36,013 nt of DNA, from the IMG/VR virus record IMGVR_UViG_3300046011_005255, positions 1 through 36,013 of that record; one strand, given 5' to 3'. The notes under the pieces were generated by a model. The model saw only the letters and a program-made list of their open reading frames with translations. It was not told where the DNA came from and did no database searches. This document shows positions 14,962-25,600 of this stretch, in pieces; position 1 is the first letter of the stretch; the number at the start of each line of letters is the position of its first letter. The DNA comes from a virus. The position numbers were made by a program, and so were the translations under genes.

Positions 14962-17523
14962 TCATGCTCCGTTAAGTGAAATTAATGGATTGGATGAATT
15001 TAAATTGGCATAGTGATATGATGCACTATTTTGAGATATACCAACCATTCTCCATTTAATTGTTGGGTATGTGCATTTTCCTACTTTAACATTTCCTAAA
15101 AATCCTGCGCCACATGTTGGTACGGCAGTTGGTTCAGAATACAATATATCTCTTACTGGAACAAGAAAAGATGCAAATCTTTGGCTGTCTCTATTTCTGT
15201 GAGGAAGTAAATCTTGTGTAACCCCTGTATTTTTCATATGATCTACTGTCACAAAGCCAACATAAATTGTAAACTCATTAAATCCTTTTTCAACCCAGAT
15301 TCCTGTATAACCAGCTAAATCTTGTGAATTTGGATTATTCAATCCAGATCCTCTATATGTTAACCCTATGCTATTTAAAAATTCTGCGTCAACATGATAA
15401 TCTAACATCCAAGAAGGTCTATTAAATAGAATTCTTTTTGAAATGTACATAAAATTAACTTTATGTTGACCCATTTCATTATCACCACTACCTGTTTGAG
15501 ATATTTCTGTATTTGTAAAATTATTTACTCTATTTGGAACTCCCCCTGCTAAAGTTGTTCCTGCTGAATTTACAGCATCTCTATAGCTTCCAGATTTTAT
15601 GAATAAATCTGCTCCATTTAAATTTGAAGGCGTTGCTTGGTGAGATATTACTGGAGTTATTCTATCGTTTGGGTAAACTCCTTTGTTTTCAAAATTACCG
15701 TCTAAACACCATCTAGAAATATCCCAGTCTGGGTAAGTTGGAAAATCTAAAAGACCAGTATCAAAATTACCATATCCATATCTTGATTGGATATAATTTC
15801 TAATATAAACATCCGAATCATTAGTAGGTTCATTATCGCTAGCAAACTTTTGCTTGTAATAATGGAACAATGCTCCCTCTGTTCCGTAATTTAACCCACC
15901 AAAAACATAACCTGTAGCTAAAAGTTTACCATTATTTAAATCTTGAACTTGCGTAGAAGTTTGTATTTCAGAAATTTTAGTGGTTACAAATTCTGTAACT
16001 CTCTTTAATTCTTTATCTAAAACACTCTTACCAACAACTGGATTAGCTAATGATATTTGTGGGACTGCTGCTGCTAATCCCGCTCTTTCATTATAAGTAA
16101 GTTCTGTTGTTCTTAGGAGAGGTCTAATATCAATGACATCTTCTTGTGCAATAACTCGGGTTCCTGCAATTTCTTGTGAGTCGCCATCAACAAAAATATA
16201 AGCAACAGGTAAAATTGATTGACCAACTAATTCGATTGCATTGTCTTCTAAATCTTGAGAAAGTAAAGGAGATAGATTTAACAAATCGTCTGGAGAAGGG
16301 AACGATCCTTTTACTGTAAAAGATTGTTCTGTTCCTGATGATTGTAAGAACCCAATATTATCTGCGGATTGGTCTGCAACACTCCCAAGGATCATTGGGT
16401 TTCCTCCTGAATCCAAAGCACTTTCAGGAGTATATTGTGCTGATGTTTTAGGTTGGAAGTTCATTCCTATTCCAGCACCACGAACAATGCCTAAAGTTGG
16501 AGAAGTTATTTGAGTAACAGTTCCATTTTGTAAAATAGAAACTCCAGAAGCATCTACTGGTTTTGAATAAATGAAAACCATGTCAATTCTGTGAGTTGCA
16601 TTTAAAAATTGCTTATCCCCATTTTCATCTGTATAAAAGAAATCTTGTTGTGAAAATGATGGAACTTCTATACTTAATTCTTCTGGAACATCAACTATGG
16701 CCGTTCTAGCAACACCTCTCCATCTCTTTATTAAATGGTTTTCTAGTGTTGGTAATTTTGCGAATCCTATGGCTAAACTAGTTGGGTGGTTAGTTGGAAG
16801 CACATAAAATCCATCTGTATTTACTGAATCCTTATACCATAATAAAACTTGAGAATATACAAAAGGTCCTAATAATCCAACTCCACCTATTCCAGCATAT
16901 TCTAATGCATCAGTTGTTAATCCTGCATAATCTGTTGGTGTATCAATATCCCTAGCAGCCCAAGTAAATGCTCTTTCAGCAAGACCATTCATGTGCAACG
17001 CACTTGAAGCAACTGTTTGTTTTAATTTATTTAAACTATTTATTACTAAGGTATTAAAATTATCATTAGTACTATTTAAATTATAAGTTTTATAGATTTC
17101 AGTATCTTGTAATTCTTGCCCAACTATTTTCAGCAAGTATTGTAAAGGTTCATTTCCAATGTCGTTAATTCTTGCAGAGTATCTTCCGGGTCTTACACGA
17201 ACTACTCTATCTCCTCCTGTTGCAAAAGGTCTTAATTCATCAATATCTTTTCTAGTTATCTCTAATGTTCCTGCTGTTGGTCGATCTATTGGACCTCTAT
17301 TATCTCCTCCATTGGTATTTGTAGATGGGGGGCCTCCTGTCTCTGGTCCAACTCTTCTCCCTCCACCTAATTTTCTCAATTGATCTCTTAGCCAAAGACA
17401 GTTTTCTTGAAGTTGTTTAATTGGTATGTTATCTACTTCAAAGTAATAAGGGTCGTTAGCTTTAAAATATCTTACAGGTTCCGTGAACCTGTATTGGCTA
17501 TCTGAGAATGTAAATTTTGCCAT
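14962..17523 (-). CDS. Baseplate-attached structural protein with docking motif
   Basis: An 853-residue protein. The N-terminus contains VRYFKANDPYYFEVDNIPIK followed by QLQENCLWLRDQL (residues 17-49), a motif shared with the 1170-residue fibre next to it and, from memory, common in structural proteins of marine T4-like phages. Residues 54-80 are a Gly/Pro-rich linker. The rest is strand-rich and enriched in Asn, Gly, Thr and aromatic residues, ending PTIKWRMVGISQNSASYHYA. No catalytic motif or named domain is recognised. It probably docks on the baseplate through its N-terminus and displays or links fibres. One base separates it from the upstream fibre gene. Confidence 0.68.
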   Translation of the reverse strand: MAKFTFSDSQYRFTEPVRYFKANDPYYFEVDNIPIKQLQENCLWLRDQLRKLGGGRRVGPETGGPPSTNTNGGDNRGPIDRPTAGTLEITRKDIDELRPFATGGDRVVRVRPGRYSARINDIGNEPLQYLLKIVGQELQDTEIYKTYNLNSTNDNFNTLVINSLNKLKQTVASSALHMNGLAERAFTWAARDIDTPTDYAGLTTDALEYAGIGGVGLLGPFVYSQVLLWYKDSVNTDGFYVLPTNHPTSLAIGFAKLPTLENHLIKRWRGVARTAIVDVPEELSIEVPSFSQQDFFYTDENGDKQFLNATHRIDMVFIYSKPVDASGVSILQNGTVTQITSPTLGIVRGAGIGMNFQPKTSAQYTPESALDSGGNPMILGSVADQSADNIGFLQSSGTEQSFTVKGSFPSPDDLLNLSPLLSQDLEDNAIELVGQSILPVAYIFVDGDSQEIAGTRVIAQEDVIDIRPLLRTTELTYNERAGLAAAVPQISLANPVVGKSVLDKELKRVTEFVTTKISEIQTSTQVQDLNNGKLLATGYVFGGLNYGTEGALFHYYKQKFASDNEPTNDSDVYIRNYIQSRYGYGNFDTGLLDFPTYPDWDISRWCLDGNFENKGVYPNDRITPVISHQATPSNLNGADLFIKSGSYRDAVNSAGTTLAGGVPNRVNNFTNTEISQTGSGDNEMGQHKVNFMYISKRILFNRPSWMLDYHVDAEFLNSIGLTYRGSGLNNPNSQDLAGYTGIWVEKGFNEFTIYVGFVTVDHMKNTGVTQDLLPHRNRDSQRFASFLVPVRDILYSEPTAVPTCGAGFLGNVKVGKCTYPTIKWRMVGISQNSASYHYANLNSSNPLISLNGA

Positions 17524-17524
17524 A

Positions 17525-20500
17525 TCAATTATCTCTCTTTAGATCAAAAACATTTGCAGATTTAAATCCGTATATGGTCGCTCCGGGATTAGATTCGCTA
17601 AACTCTTCATCAGTTCCAGCCTTATAAATTGTTACCCTCTTAGGTCTACCTCCCATACCTACAGAGCAATTTTTAGCATTAGCGAATAAATTTGCAGCAG
17701 ACTCATCTATAATTACTTGGCCCGGATCATCTTCTAAGAATTCTTTACAGTAGTAATATCCTGAGGGATATAATGAATCAGGAACTCCATCCCCATTAGA
17801 GTCATAACTTAACTTCAATAAATTGGGATGTATAGAACTTAATTCAGGACTCGTTGTAACTGCGGAAACCGCCGCTGACAAACCATAACCTTGTGCAAAT
17901 ATTTGATATACTGCTCCAAAGGTTGCACTAAAAGATCTACTATACTTATTAGTTCGATAATCCAAAGGACCATTTTCATAACCACTTAAATCATTAGCTA
18001 AATATTTGCATTCTGATTTTGGTGAGAAATATAATCTAAATACACCTTGGTTATTATACAAACTAGTTGAGCTACTGCCTAATTGTATTCCACTAACTGT
18101 AATACCTGATATCGGTATACCTGCTCTTTGAGCTAACGCAGAAGCTGTTGAAGCTGCTATATCAGTTCCAACAGGAAAGAACCTATCAAAGGGATCATTT
18201 ACTGAAACACCTGAAGTAGTTTTCCAAGCAGATGAAACAGAACTTCCACCAGCCCCAAATATATCTAAAACACTAAGGGATCCAAAATCAGGGGTGCCTG
18301 ATGGAGCACCATAAGTAACTGTTGCTGTTCCGGTGGTTGTTCCATTGGAGCTAGATACCCAATATGCTTGGGGTCCATGATATCCTGCATCTGCTGGATA
18401 AGTTCCACTTACAGAAACATGGGCAGCAGTTAATTTGGAACCATCAGCAATATTCCAAATCATCAATCTATCACAATCCGACCCGCTAGCATTGTAAAAA
18501 ATACCGTCTAATGGACTAGCATTTGGACCTTTTCCAAAATGCACATTATTTACATTTACAGTGCTATTACCTAAAGCTCTAACGCACATTCCACCTAAAG
18601 TTTTATCAAAATTAGCTAAATATCTTAAAGTATTAGTAGTTGCATCATTGCTAAAAGTTGGATTAACTGTTTCTGCATATCCGATAGTGTTTGTTGAATT
18701 TACTGTGACTGCATTAGAATCTATTGGATTTGGCAAGAATCTTATAGATCCATTACCTACATAAGCAGAAGTCTCTCCAAGATTATAATCAAAATCAGCT
18801 ATTGCAGAACCTATGGTTCCAGTCCAATAGTTTTTATAATTTCCTAAATCATGTAAATGAATAGTAGAATTTCTATTTGCAACTAAGCAAGCTCTTGTTG
18901 AATGCAAATCAACTGAAGTATGATTAGTGTTTGTACCAAGACTTAAAGTGCTAACAGCTAGTTCACCTGTCTCATTATCGACTGCTGGTCCAATATCAAT
19001 TACTGAATTATCTTCAGCTAGAATTGAAACTCCTGCTTGACCAACCACACATGGACCTGCTAAAGATATTTTTGAATTAGCCCCAGCATATAAAGTAGAC
19101 ATCTTAGCTTGTTTTTCAAAACTTCCAGAAGTTCCTAAAGCCATGATACAGTGGTTAGATGTACCATATAAGGAACCTAGAGAATTATTAGTGCAGTTTA
19201 AAACAGTGCCATAATGTGCTACATTTTCATCGTAATCAGTATTTTGGTTTAGAAGTTGGGCTTCTAAAAACTCACCTACTGAATTATGATCAATCTTAAT
19301 ACCGGGAAGTTTTTGGAAATAAGAACCATTAGAAATGAAAGATACTCCATGAGAATCTTTAAATAAAAGACCTCCTGTTCCTATCGTTGGTATATTATTA
19401 TATCTAGCATATTTAAATCTAGAGTTATTAGTAAGTACTAAATGCTGTCCATTAAGTTGGAAATCTACTGCTCTTCTAACACTACCGTAAGTAGTACCTA
19501 CTCCAGATTTAAAATAAGTTATAGTTGAATTTTTTGCTATTATTCCTTCGTTAGTATGCCTATCGACTGTCAATTCATTAACTAGAAGTTGAGAATTGTC
19601 TAAATCAAAGCCAACTTTATTTTGATAAACATCAACTAACCCATCTAAATCTAAAATTGAATTATAGGTTTTGAATCCAGCAATTGTATTATATTCAGCA
19701 GCAATTGTTGATTGGCTTTGATCATCTAATCCACTTTCAGATACGCCTCCAACCAATTTTGAATTTTCAACTAAGAATCCAATTGGGTTTCTGGAAGCGA
19801 TGAACATTAAATCAGATCCACTAGCTTGGTAATCTCTAGCTTGTGTAGAGGCTCCCCCAACTAATCCACTGAAAATTACTTCGCTATTAAAAACTTTGAA
19901 TCCACAAGATTTTTTAGTAGTTCTAACTGAAAGCGTACTAAGTTCATAATTTCTATAGGAGTAAGCACCTCTAGATAATATAACTTTAGAATTATTAAAG
20001 GAGAATCCAGATTCACTACATCTTACAGCAGTGCAATTCTCTAAAATAACATCGGAATTTAAAATCTCAATTCCATCTTTGGTTGCTGTAGTTAGGTTAA
20101 TATTTTTACCATCAACAAAGAAATTTCTTATGTATATTTTACCAGAGCAATTTTTAACAGAAATTTTAGAGAGGTTATTTCCATAGATTAAACCAAAAGC
20201 TGTATTTCCAGCACCTGTGGTTATTGCAGTTCTAGTAATTGCATTTAGAGGATAATTAGAGTATGCAGAAAAATCATAACCATTTGATACTGTTAAATCA
20301 GTTAAAGTTGTAGTTTCATATGCTCCCAAAGCAAATCTATTTGTTGATCCTCCGTATGGTGAAGAATCCCCTATGGCTACAGAAAGAGGAGCTTTTCTTT
20401 GAGTTACTTTTGGAAATAAAACTGAGTTAACTGCACTAAATCTAACATCATTATTTCCACTAAATACTGTAGAAGAAATATTAACACAAGAAGTTGAGTA

Positions 20501-21037
20501 TGGTTGTCCTGTACTTGAGAATAAGGTTGCACTAACATCTGCATCCCCGATAGCGGCTATGTAAGTATTATTAAACACAGTTCCAATTGTAACAATTGTT
20601 GCGGATGCATTATATGATTTTACATAATTTCTATTTATTATTTCAATAGATCCATTTTCAACTATTTGGAAATCATGTAATTCTAAAGCGCCTAAATCTC
20701 CGAAGTTTGCAACCTCTATTAAAACAGGGAATCTAATTACTCTAGGTAATGATGCTATAGCAGCACTTACTGTTGTATAAATATTTCTATTTTGAGCAAG
20801 TGTTAGTGCTGGAGTGTCTGCACTAACTGTAAGTGCTAATCCAGTAATGGCAGAAGTTGGATATCCAGCATACTCCCAAAGTTCATAAGTTCTTTCTTCT
20901 AGATCATATAAGGGTAAGTTGTCTTGTTCCCAGTTGTAAAAAGAACTAGTATCAAACTTACTAACATAAGGAGTCCAAGAATTATAAACTCTTAAACTTC
21001 CACTAGAAGTGTAAATATCATTTGAATTAAAAGCCAT
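17525..21037 (-). CDS. Tail fibre / spike with right-handed beta-helix
   Basis: An 1170-residue protein. Residues 31-58 (FDTSSFYNWEQDNLPLYDLE, then ERTYELWEY) are the same docking motif as in the 853-residue neighbour. From about residue 270 to 800 the chain has the irregular repeated pattern of a parallel beta-helix: ISVKNCSGKIYIRNFFV, IEILNSDVILENCTAVRCSE, GFSFNNSKVILSRGAYSYRN, VFNSEVIFSGL, VENSKLVGGVS and DLDNSQLLVNELTV, with short 'N-S-x-(V/L/I)' turns every 20-25 residues. Such folds in phages serve as receptor-binding or glycan-cleaving tailspikes. No catalytic pair is obvious. The C-terminus contains YDSNGDGVPDSLYPSG, a possible calcium-binding loop. Probable receptor-binding protein; the receptor is unknown. 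Confidence 0.72.
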   Translation of the reverse strand: MAFNSNDIYTSSGSLRVYNSWTPYVSKFDTSSFYNWEQDNLPLYDLEERTYELWEYAGYPTSAITGLALTVSADTPALTLAQNRNIYTTVSAAIASLPRVIRFPVLIEVANFGDLGALELHDFQIVENGSIEIINRNYVKSYNASATIVTIGTVFNNTYIAAIGDADVSATLFSSTGQPYSTSCVNISSTVFSGNNDVRFSAVNSVLFPKVTQRKAPLSVAIGDSSPYGGSTNRFALGAYETTTLTDLTVSNGYDFSAYSNYPLNAITRTAITTGAGNTAFGLIYGNNLSKISVKNCSGKIYIRNFFVDGKNINLTTATKDGIEILNSDVILENCTAVRCSESGFSFNNSKVILSRGAYSYRNYELSTLSVRTTKKSCGFKVFNSEVIFSGLVGGASTQARDYQASGSDLMFIASRNPIGFLVENSKLVGGVSESGLDDQSQSTIAAEYNTIAGFKTYNSILDLDGLVDVYQNKVGFDLDNSQLLVNELTVDRHTNEGIIAKNSTITYFKSGVGTTYGSVRRAVDFQLNGQHLVLTNNSRFKYARYNNIPTIGTGGLLFKDSHGVSFISNGSYFQKLPGIKIDHNSVGEFLEAQLLNQNTDYDENVAHYGTVLNCTNNSLGSLYGTSNHCIMALGTSGSFEKQAKMSTLYAGANSKISLAGPCVVGQAGVSILAEDNSVIDIGPAVDNETGELAVSTLSLGTNTNHTSVDLHSTRACLVANRNSTIHLHDLGNYKNYWTGTIGSAIADFDYNLGETSAYVGNGSIRFLPNPIDSNAVTVNSTNTIGYAETVNPTFSNDATTNTLRYLANFDKTLGGMCVRALGNSTVNVNNVHFGKGPNASPLDGIFYNASGSDCDRLMIWNIADGSKLTAAHVSVSGTYPADAGYHGPQAYWVSSSNGTTTGTATVTYGAPSGTPDFGSLSVLDIFGAGGSSVSSAWKTTSGVSVNDPFDRFFPVGTDIAASTASALAQRAGIPISGITVSGIQLGSSSTSLYNNQGVFRLYFSPKSECKYLANDLSGYENGPLDYRTNKYSRSFSATFGAVYQIFAQGYGLSAAVSAVTTSPELSSIHPNLLKLSYDSNGDGVPDSLYPSGYYYCKEFLEDDPGQVIIDESAANLFANAKNCSVGMGGRPKRVTIYKAGTDEEFSESNPGATIYGFKSANVFDLKRDN

Positions 21038-21038
21038 G

Positions 21039-21635
21039 TTAGAAGTTTATTGTCCATCTAAAAACAAGACTAAAATCTTCAGTCTTTAAAATATCACTAA
21101 AATATCTATAAGCAACTAACAAAGAAGCATCGGTTGCAGATCCTTGTGGATTTTTCATAAATAAACCAATCTCATTTAAAGGTTTATTGCTTCGTATAGT
21201 AGTTGAGTTTGCGGCATCTTCATCTAAAACTATTGTATACCGAACAGAGTTATCATTTATTCTCGTAACTTTACTTCTTGGTAGTTTAATAAAAAGTTTA
21301 TTAGATAAAATTGATCCATTAGCTAACTGATTAGAAGTAATTACACTTTGATCTGCATTAACTCCATATTCGGCTAAAGATGATAAAGGTCCTGATAATT
21401 GGAAAGTAGTGCTTGTTTCTAAACTAGAGTTACCAGAAACACCAAACTGCACTCTATCCAAATGAAAATCTGTAACTTTAGTTGAGCCTAATCCAGCAAA
21501 AAGATAAGCTAATCCAACACCCATGCCAGATACAATAATATTATGGTCATCAAAAATAAGTTCTTCTGAACCATCTTTAAATAACTTGCTGATAGTTAAG
21601 TGGCCGTTTATACCTAAATCTTCTATAAAATTCAT
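21039..21635 (-). CDS. Tail-associated structural protein, short paralogue
   Basis: A 198-residue protein of unknown function. Residues 11-45 begin GHLTISKLFKDGSEELIFDD and continue HNIIVSGMGVGLAYL, aligning by eye with the N-terminus of the 354-residue upstream product. The C-terminus ends KTEDFSLVFRWTINF, which also resembles the end of that product (WRIKFL). The middle is strand-rich, with DEDAANSTTIRSNKPLNEIG. The two genes overlap by ATGA, consistent with a tandem duplication. Placed between the giant wedge protein and the fibre genes, it is probably a baseplate-edge or fibre-adaptor protein. Confidence 0.62.
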   Translation of the reverse strand: MNFIEDLGINGHLTISKLFKDGSEELIFDDHNIIVSGMGVGLAYLFAGLGSTKVTDFHLDRVQFGVSGNSSLETSTTFQLSGPLSSLAEYGVNADQSVITSNQLANGSILSNKLFIKLPRSKVTRINDNSVRYTIVLDEDAANSTTIRSNKPLNEIGLFMKNPQGSATDASLLVAYRYFSDILKTEDFSLVFRWTINF

Positions 21636-22696
21636 AAGAATTTAATTCTCCAAACTATTTGCATAGCAGAAATACTAGAAAGTGAGTGTTGAACTATATT
21701 TTTAGTAAAAGTTTTTTTGCAGAATAATCTATATTTCCTAGGATTATTTAGCTGACTAAATGAATATGGAGGAAAATTACCTGCTTGAATTGATTTACTT
21801 AAATCAATCGTCCACATTCCAATATTATAAACTCCTCCATTAAAGTTTAAACAGATACAATCTGTTTGGGCTAATCTAGTTCCATAAACTAATTCTCCAG
21901 TGGAGCTAAAAGTTGATTGAGTACTTAACTGTAACCCACTACCATTTATAGAAGTAAAATTAATATTAGAATTGGCAGAAGGACTTATCATGTGAATAAA
22001 CCCACGATAATCAATTAATTGTCTACCATTGTAAGTTCCTGTAGCACCTAAAGCTGCTGAAGCAGCGACAGAACTTGGTACACCTGTTCCGGGATTAAGT
22101 TGATTGATAGAGGATATCAAGTAAGATGCACCAGTATTTGATGACATAGCATAACTACCCAATAAAACTGCTATGGGAGCGGATGCCCCAAACTGAGCAT
22201 ATAAAGGTCCTATTCCTGCAATATTTAAATGATGTCCTTGGTCTTCAATAACTACTCCAGCACTTGTAGTATAAGGTAGTTGTATTGTAATTCCCGACCA
22301 AGACCCAGAAGGGGAAGCAGATAATTCTAATTTAATATCTACAGGATTGGGTATCCTTGGAGATCCTGCTGTATATGGGGTATATGTAGAAGTAGCTAAT
22401 CCATCTTGTAATACTGTAAATGCTGTATTACTTAATCCACTTACAAGTAAAGGATAAGTTGTATCGTGTATATTTTTTGTATATGACGCTGAAGGAGCAC
22501 CGAAGGTTATTGCTTGGATGGTATAATTAGAAACATCTAAAAGTGCGCTACTTGAGGGGATACCTGACAACCCATCAAAAGCAGTTAATGCATCAACAAT
22601 AGTTTTCCCTGCACCATCTACAATCAAGTTATTTTCTTGATGTAAAAGGATTTGTTTATCATCTTCGATTAGGTAAATTTCTACTGTTCCACGCAT
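21632..22696 (-). CDS. Tail-associated structural protein, long paralogue
   Basis: A 354-residue protein of unknown function. It begins RGTVEIYLIEDDKQILLHQE and continues NNLIVDGAGKTIVDAL, a small beta-fold also found at the start of the 198-residue neighbour. The middle is rich in Ser, Gly, Ala and Tyr with alternating hydrophobic residues, and the end reads SLSSISAMQIVWRIKFL. Nothing suggests an enzyme. In T4 this position after gp7 is held by gp8 (about 334 residues), but I see no gp8-like sequence. The start overlaps the upstream stop by one base (TAATG). Confidence 0.6.
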   Translation of the reverse strand: MRGTVEIYLIEDDKQILLHQENNLIVDGAGKTIVDALTAFDGLSGIPSSSALLDVSNYTIQAITFGAPSASYTKNIHDTTYPLLVSGLSNTAFTVLQDGLATSTYTPYTAGSPRIPNPVDIKLELSASPSGSWSGITIQLPYTTSAGVVIEDQGHHLNIAGIGPLYAQFGASAPIAVLLGSYAMSSNTGASYLISSINQLNPGTGVPSSVAASAALGATGTYNGRQLIDYRGFIHMISPSANSNINFTSINGSGLQLSTQSTFSSTGELVYGTRLAQTDCICLNFNGGVYNIGMWTIDLSKSIQAGNFPPYSFSQLNNPRKYRLFCKKTFTKNIVQHSLSSISAMQIVWRIKFL

Positions 22697-25600
22697 TAGT
22701 TAACAATGTCCAAGCTAGTTATTTGTGAGCCTCCACCACCAGCTAAAGCTGCTAAATCTGGATGTATCTTATAATTTATTCTACTTCCACCACTTGTATC
22801 TAGTATTCCAGAAGAATTAAATGCGATTCTACTGGTGTATGGATCTTCTATTAAATCATTGAAGAATCTTAATATTGATCTTAATTGTTCTTTATCTGTA
22901 TAAAATCTAGCTTCCTCGACGAAAGGCACTAATGGAATAGAACTAGTCTCAATTCCATAATTGAGTTGGAATCCAGAATTCTGTTTTAAAGTTAAATCTT
23001 GTAAAGAGATAGTGCTAAGTAAAAGATATTTCGATGTATCTGGTTGATTTAATTTAAATATTTCAACATAGTAATTTATGTCCTGTCCATGAACTAAATT
23101 TCTAAGTTTGTAATAATGCTCTGGTACGGGTATTATTTGTAAGTATTCATAATTATTATAGATTGTATAATTTCTTGTATCAAAAGGAATATCGAAATTT
23201 TCTAAATAATTTTCTTTAAAATAATTAAAAATTGGACTAGGAGGTAATTCAGTTACCGTCTCATATTCCTGAACCTCATTACCTATGCATCTTTCTCTTA
23301 TATCAGATCTAAACTCCGGGTCATTAACAACTGAGAAAGTTCTAAAATTTTTAATGTGTGCTAGATCATTTAATAATATTCTTTGGGTTAAATTATCATA
23401 AACTATTAATTCCCACTTTTTTCTAGGTGTCCAACACCACATTAATTTATCTCCATTTTCGGCAGTTATAACATCAGTATGAATCCAAACACCTAAGGCA
23501 CCACCACCATAATTGGTAGAATTATCATTACCTATTTGAGCTTTAATATTTAAATTAAAATAGTGGTCTTTTATTAATGTGTTAGCTGTAGATCCGTATG
23601 CAGATAAATCAAATCTTAATCTAGGTAATCCGTTAATAGAATAACTCTTAATAAAAAGTTTATCTGCTAAAAATTGATCGTCATTTTGTTCAAACAATGA
23701 TTGATCCAATTTAATTAATTCAAACTTATTATTTCTAGATGCACCAGATGTTTGTACAAATTCAATACCGCTTAAGATATGTGGATTTCTGAACTCAGCA
23801 TTGCCAAATTGGCCTGAACTAAATATTCCTTCTAGAGGTACAATCATTGAGTTAATTGTACTAGCAATATAAGTTCCTGAAGCATAACCATTATTTACAG
23901 CACATGTCGTAAATACCCCTGAGCCTTCCCCGTATCCTATTGGTACAATTACATCCAAAGAAGATGCAATATAATTACCTTCTTGGGTTGTTACTGCTGA
24001 TCCTTCTACAGAAAAATTGGCATTGTATAATAATGGACCAAAAGTATGTGAGAAGATATTAGCTCCAGTTTCATCAATACTTGAAGGACCTAAACCGTGA
24101 TTAAAATATTTTTTATAGTCTTTAAATAGTAAGTGAATTCCTCTACCAAATTTAAAGTTTTCATAATCAGAATATGAATTTATCCCCATTACCCCGCTAT
24201 TAATATAATTGTTTGCTACGCTCAGTGCTTGATTTTTCCAATGTGAATCTTCATTGTATGAGGTGTTTGAAGATACAATAATCTCTGATCTTGCTAATGC
24301 TTCATTTTCTTTTATTGAATGCATTGCTCGATAAATATAGGGTATTTGACATCTATCCACATAGCGATCATGCCTGCTTCCGATCTCAATCATCTTTGCA
24401 TCTGAATCTAATTCAAATGCTCCTCTACAAGGATAGGTATTGCTGGTATCTATTCCAAAGAAAGTGTTATCTGATGATAAATTTTCACAAGGATCCCAAA
24501 CACCTGAAGGGTTTGTATAATCGTATACTGGGTAGAATGAGTTTGATGAAGCAACAAATCCTAATACGATGAATCCTTTAGAAGTTTCTAATGCAAATGC
24601 AGAGGATCCATCAAAAGAAATAGGTTGATTAAATCCTGTTCTATCGTAATATTTTTCTTGAGGAAGAACAAACTTATAATTTCTTCTTCGCAATGATTTT
24701 CTTGGAGTTGTATTCGTATAATTTGTAGAACTAACTAATAAATCATTGAGAGCATCTACTTCTTCTCGTTTAAATGTAGTTAATCCTTCAGGTGTTACAG
24801 TTCCTGTGAATATACCACGAATGTTTATTCCAGATGCTTCCCTACCAGCAAAGACACCGCTGACTAAAGAATACATTGTTTGTTGTTCTTTTAATTCTAT
24901 GGTATTAAAACTAGTTTCAGAGGTAGTGTAATCTTCTACAGGAGATGATGCATCAACTAGTAAAATAGGAATAGCATGTGCAGGCAAAAATTTGTTTAAT
25001 ACTTCTTTAGTTTGCGTCAAGGCATATTTGCTATCTCCAGTAATATCTCTCTTAGTAAAACTAAAATTAGTAGCACTATAGTTAATTAAAACATGAGAAG
25101 ATTTAGCATTCCATAAACTTTGAATATCAAAATCCATACCTTGCTGCATATCTAAAGCTTCAAAGTAATTAACTGGATTTTGCATTGCAGAGAAGAACAT
25201 TAAGAAATCATTTATAGCACCGTAAACATTACTTAGTTTATATGTGTTATTTCTTAAGTAATTTCCAAATGCATCTGTTAAGTTATCACCTACTCCTAAA
25301 CATCTTACTTTCTCTGTAAAGAAAGATATTAATGCTTCATCTAATTTACATTCTTTATAATATTTAATTTCTTCAAATGGCGGGATAGGGAAATTTCTAT
25401 AGTTTCTGTAATTAAAAACAAACTTAGAATCTCCAGTCGAAGACAAGTAAACTGGTTTTTCTATTTGTGGTATTTGAGACCCAGCTATATAAATTCCTTC
25501 TCCTTCAGGCCCAATTTGGAATGAATTATCATAAGCTAAACCTTGTTCATTTTGTTCTACTTTTAATGATCTGTAACTTCTTCTACTTTTATCTATTCGT

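Noticed and set aside
24291-24572. Plus-strand frame of 93 codons.
   Set aside because: Antisense to the giant gp7-like wedge gene; no recognisable motif or ribosome site.
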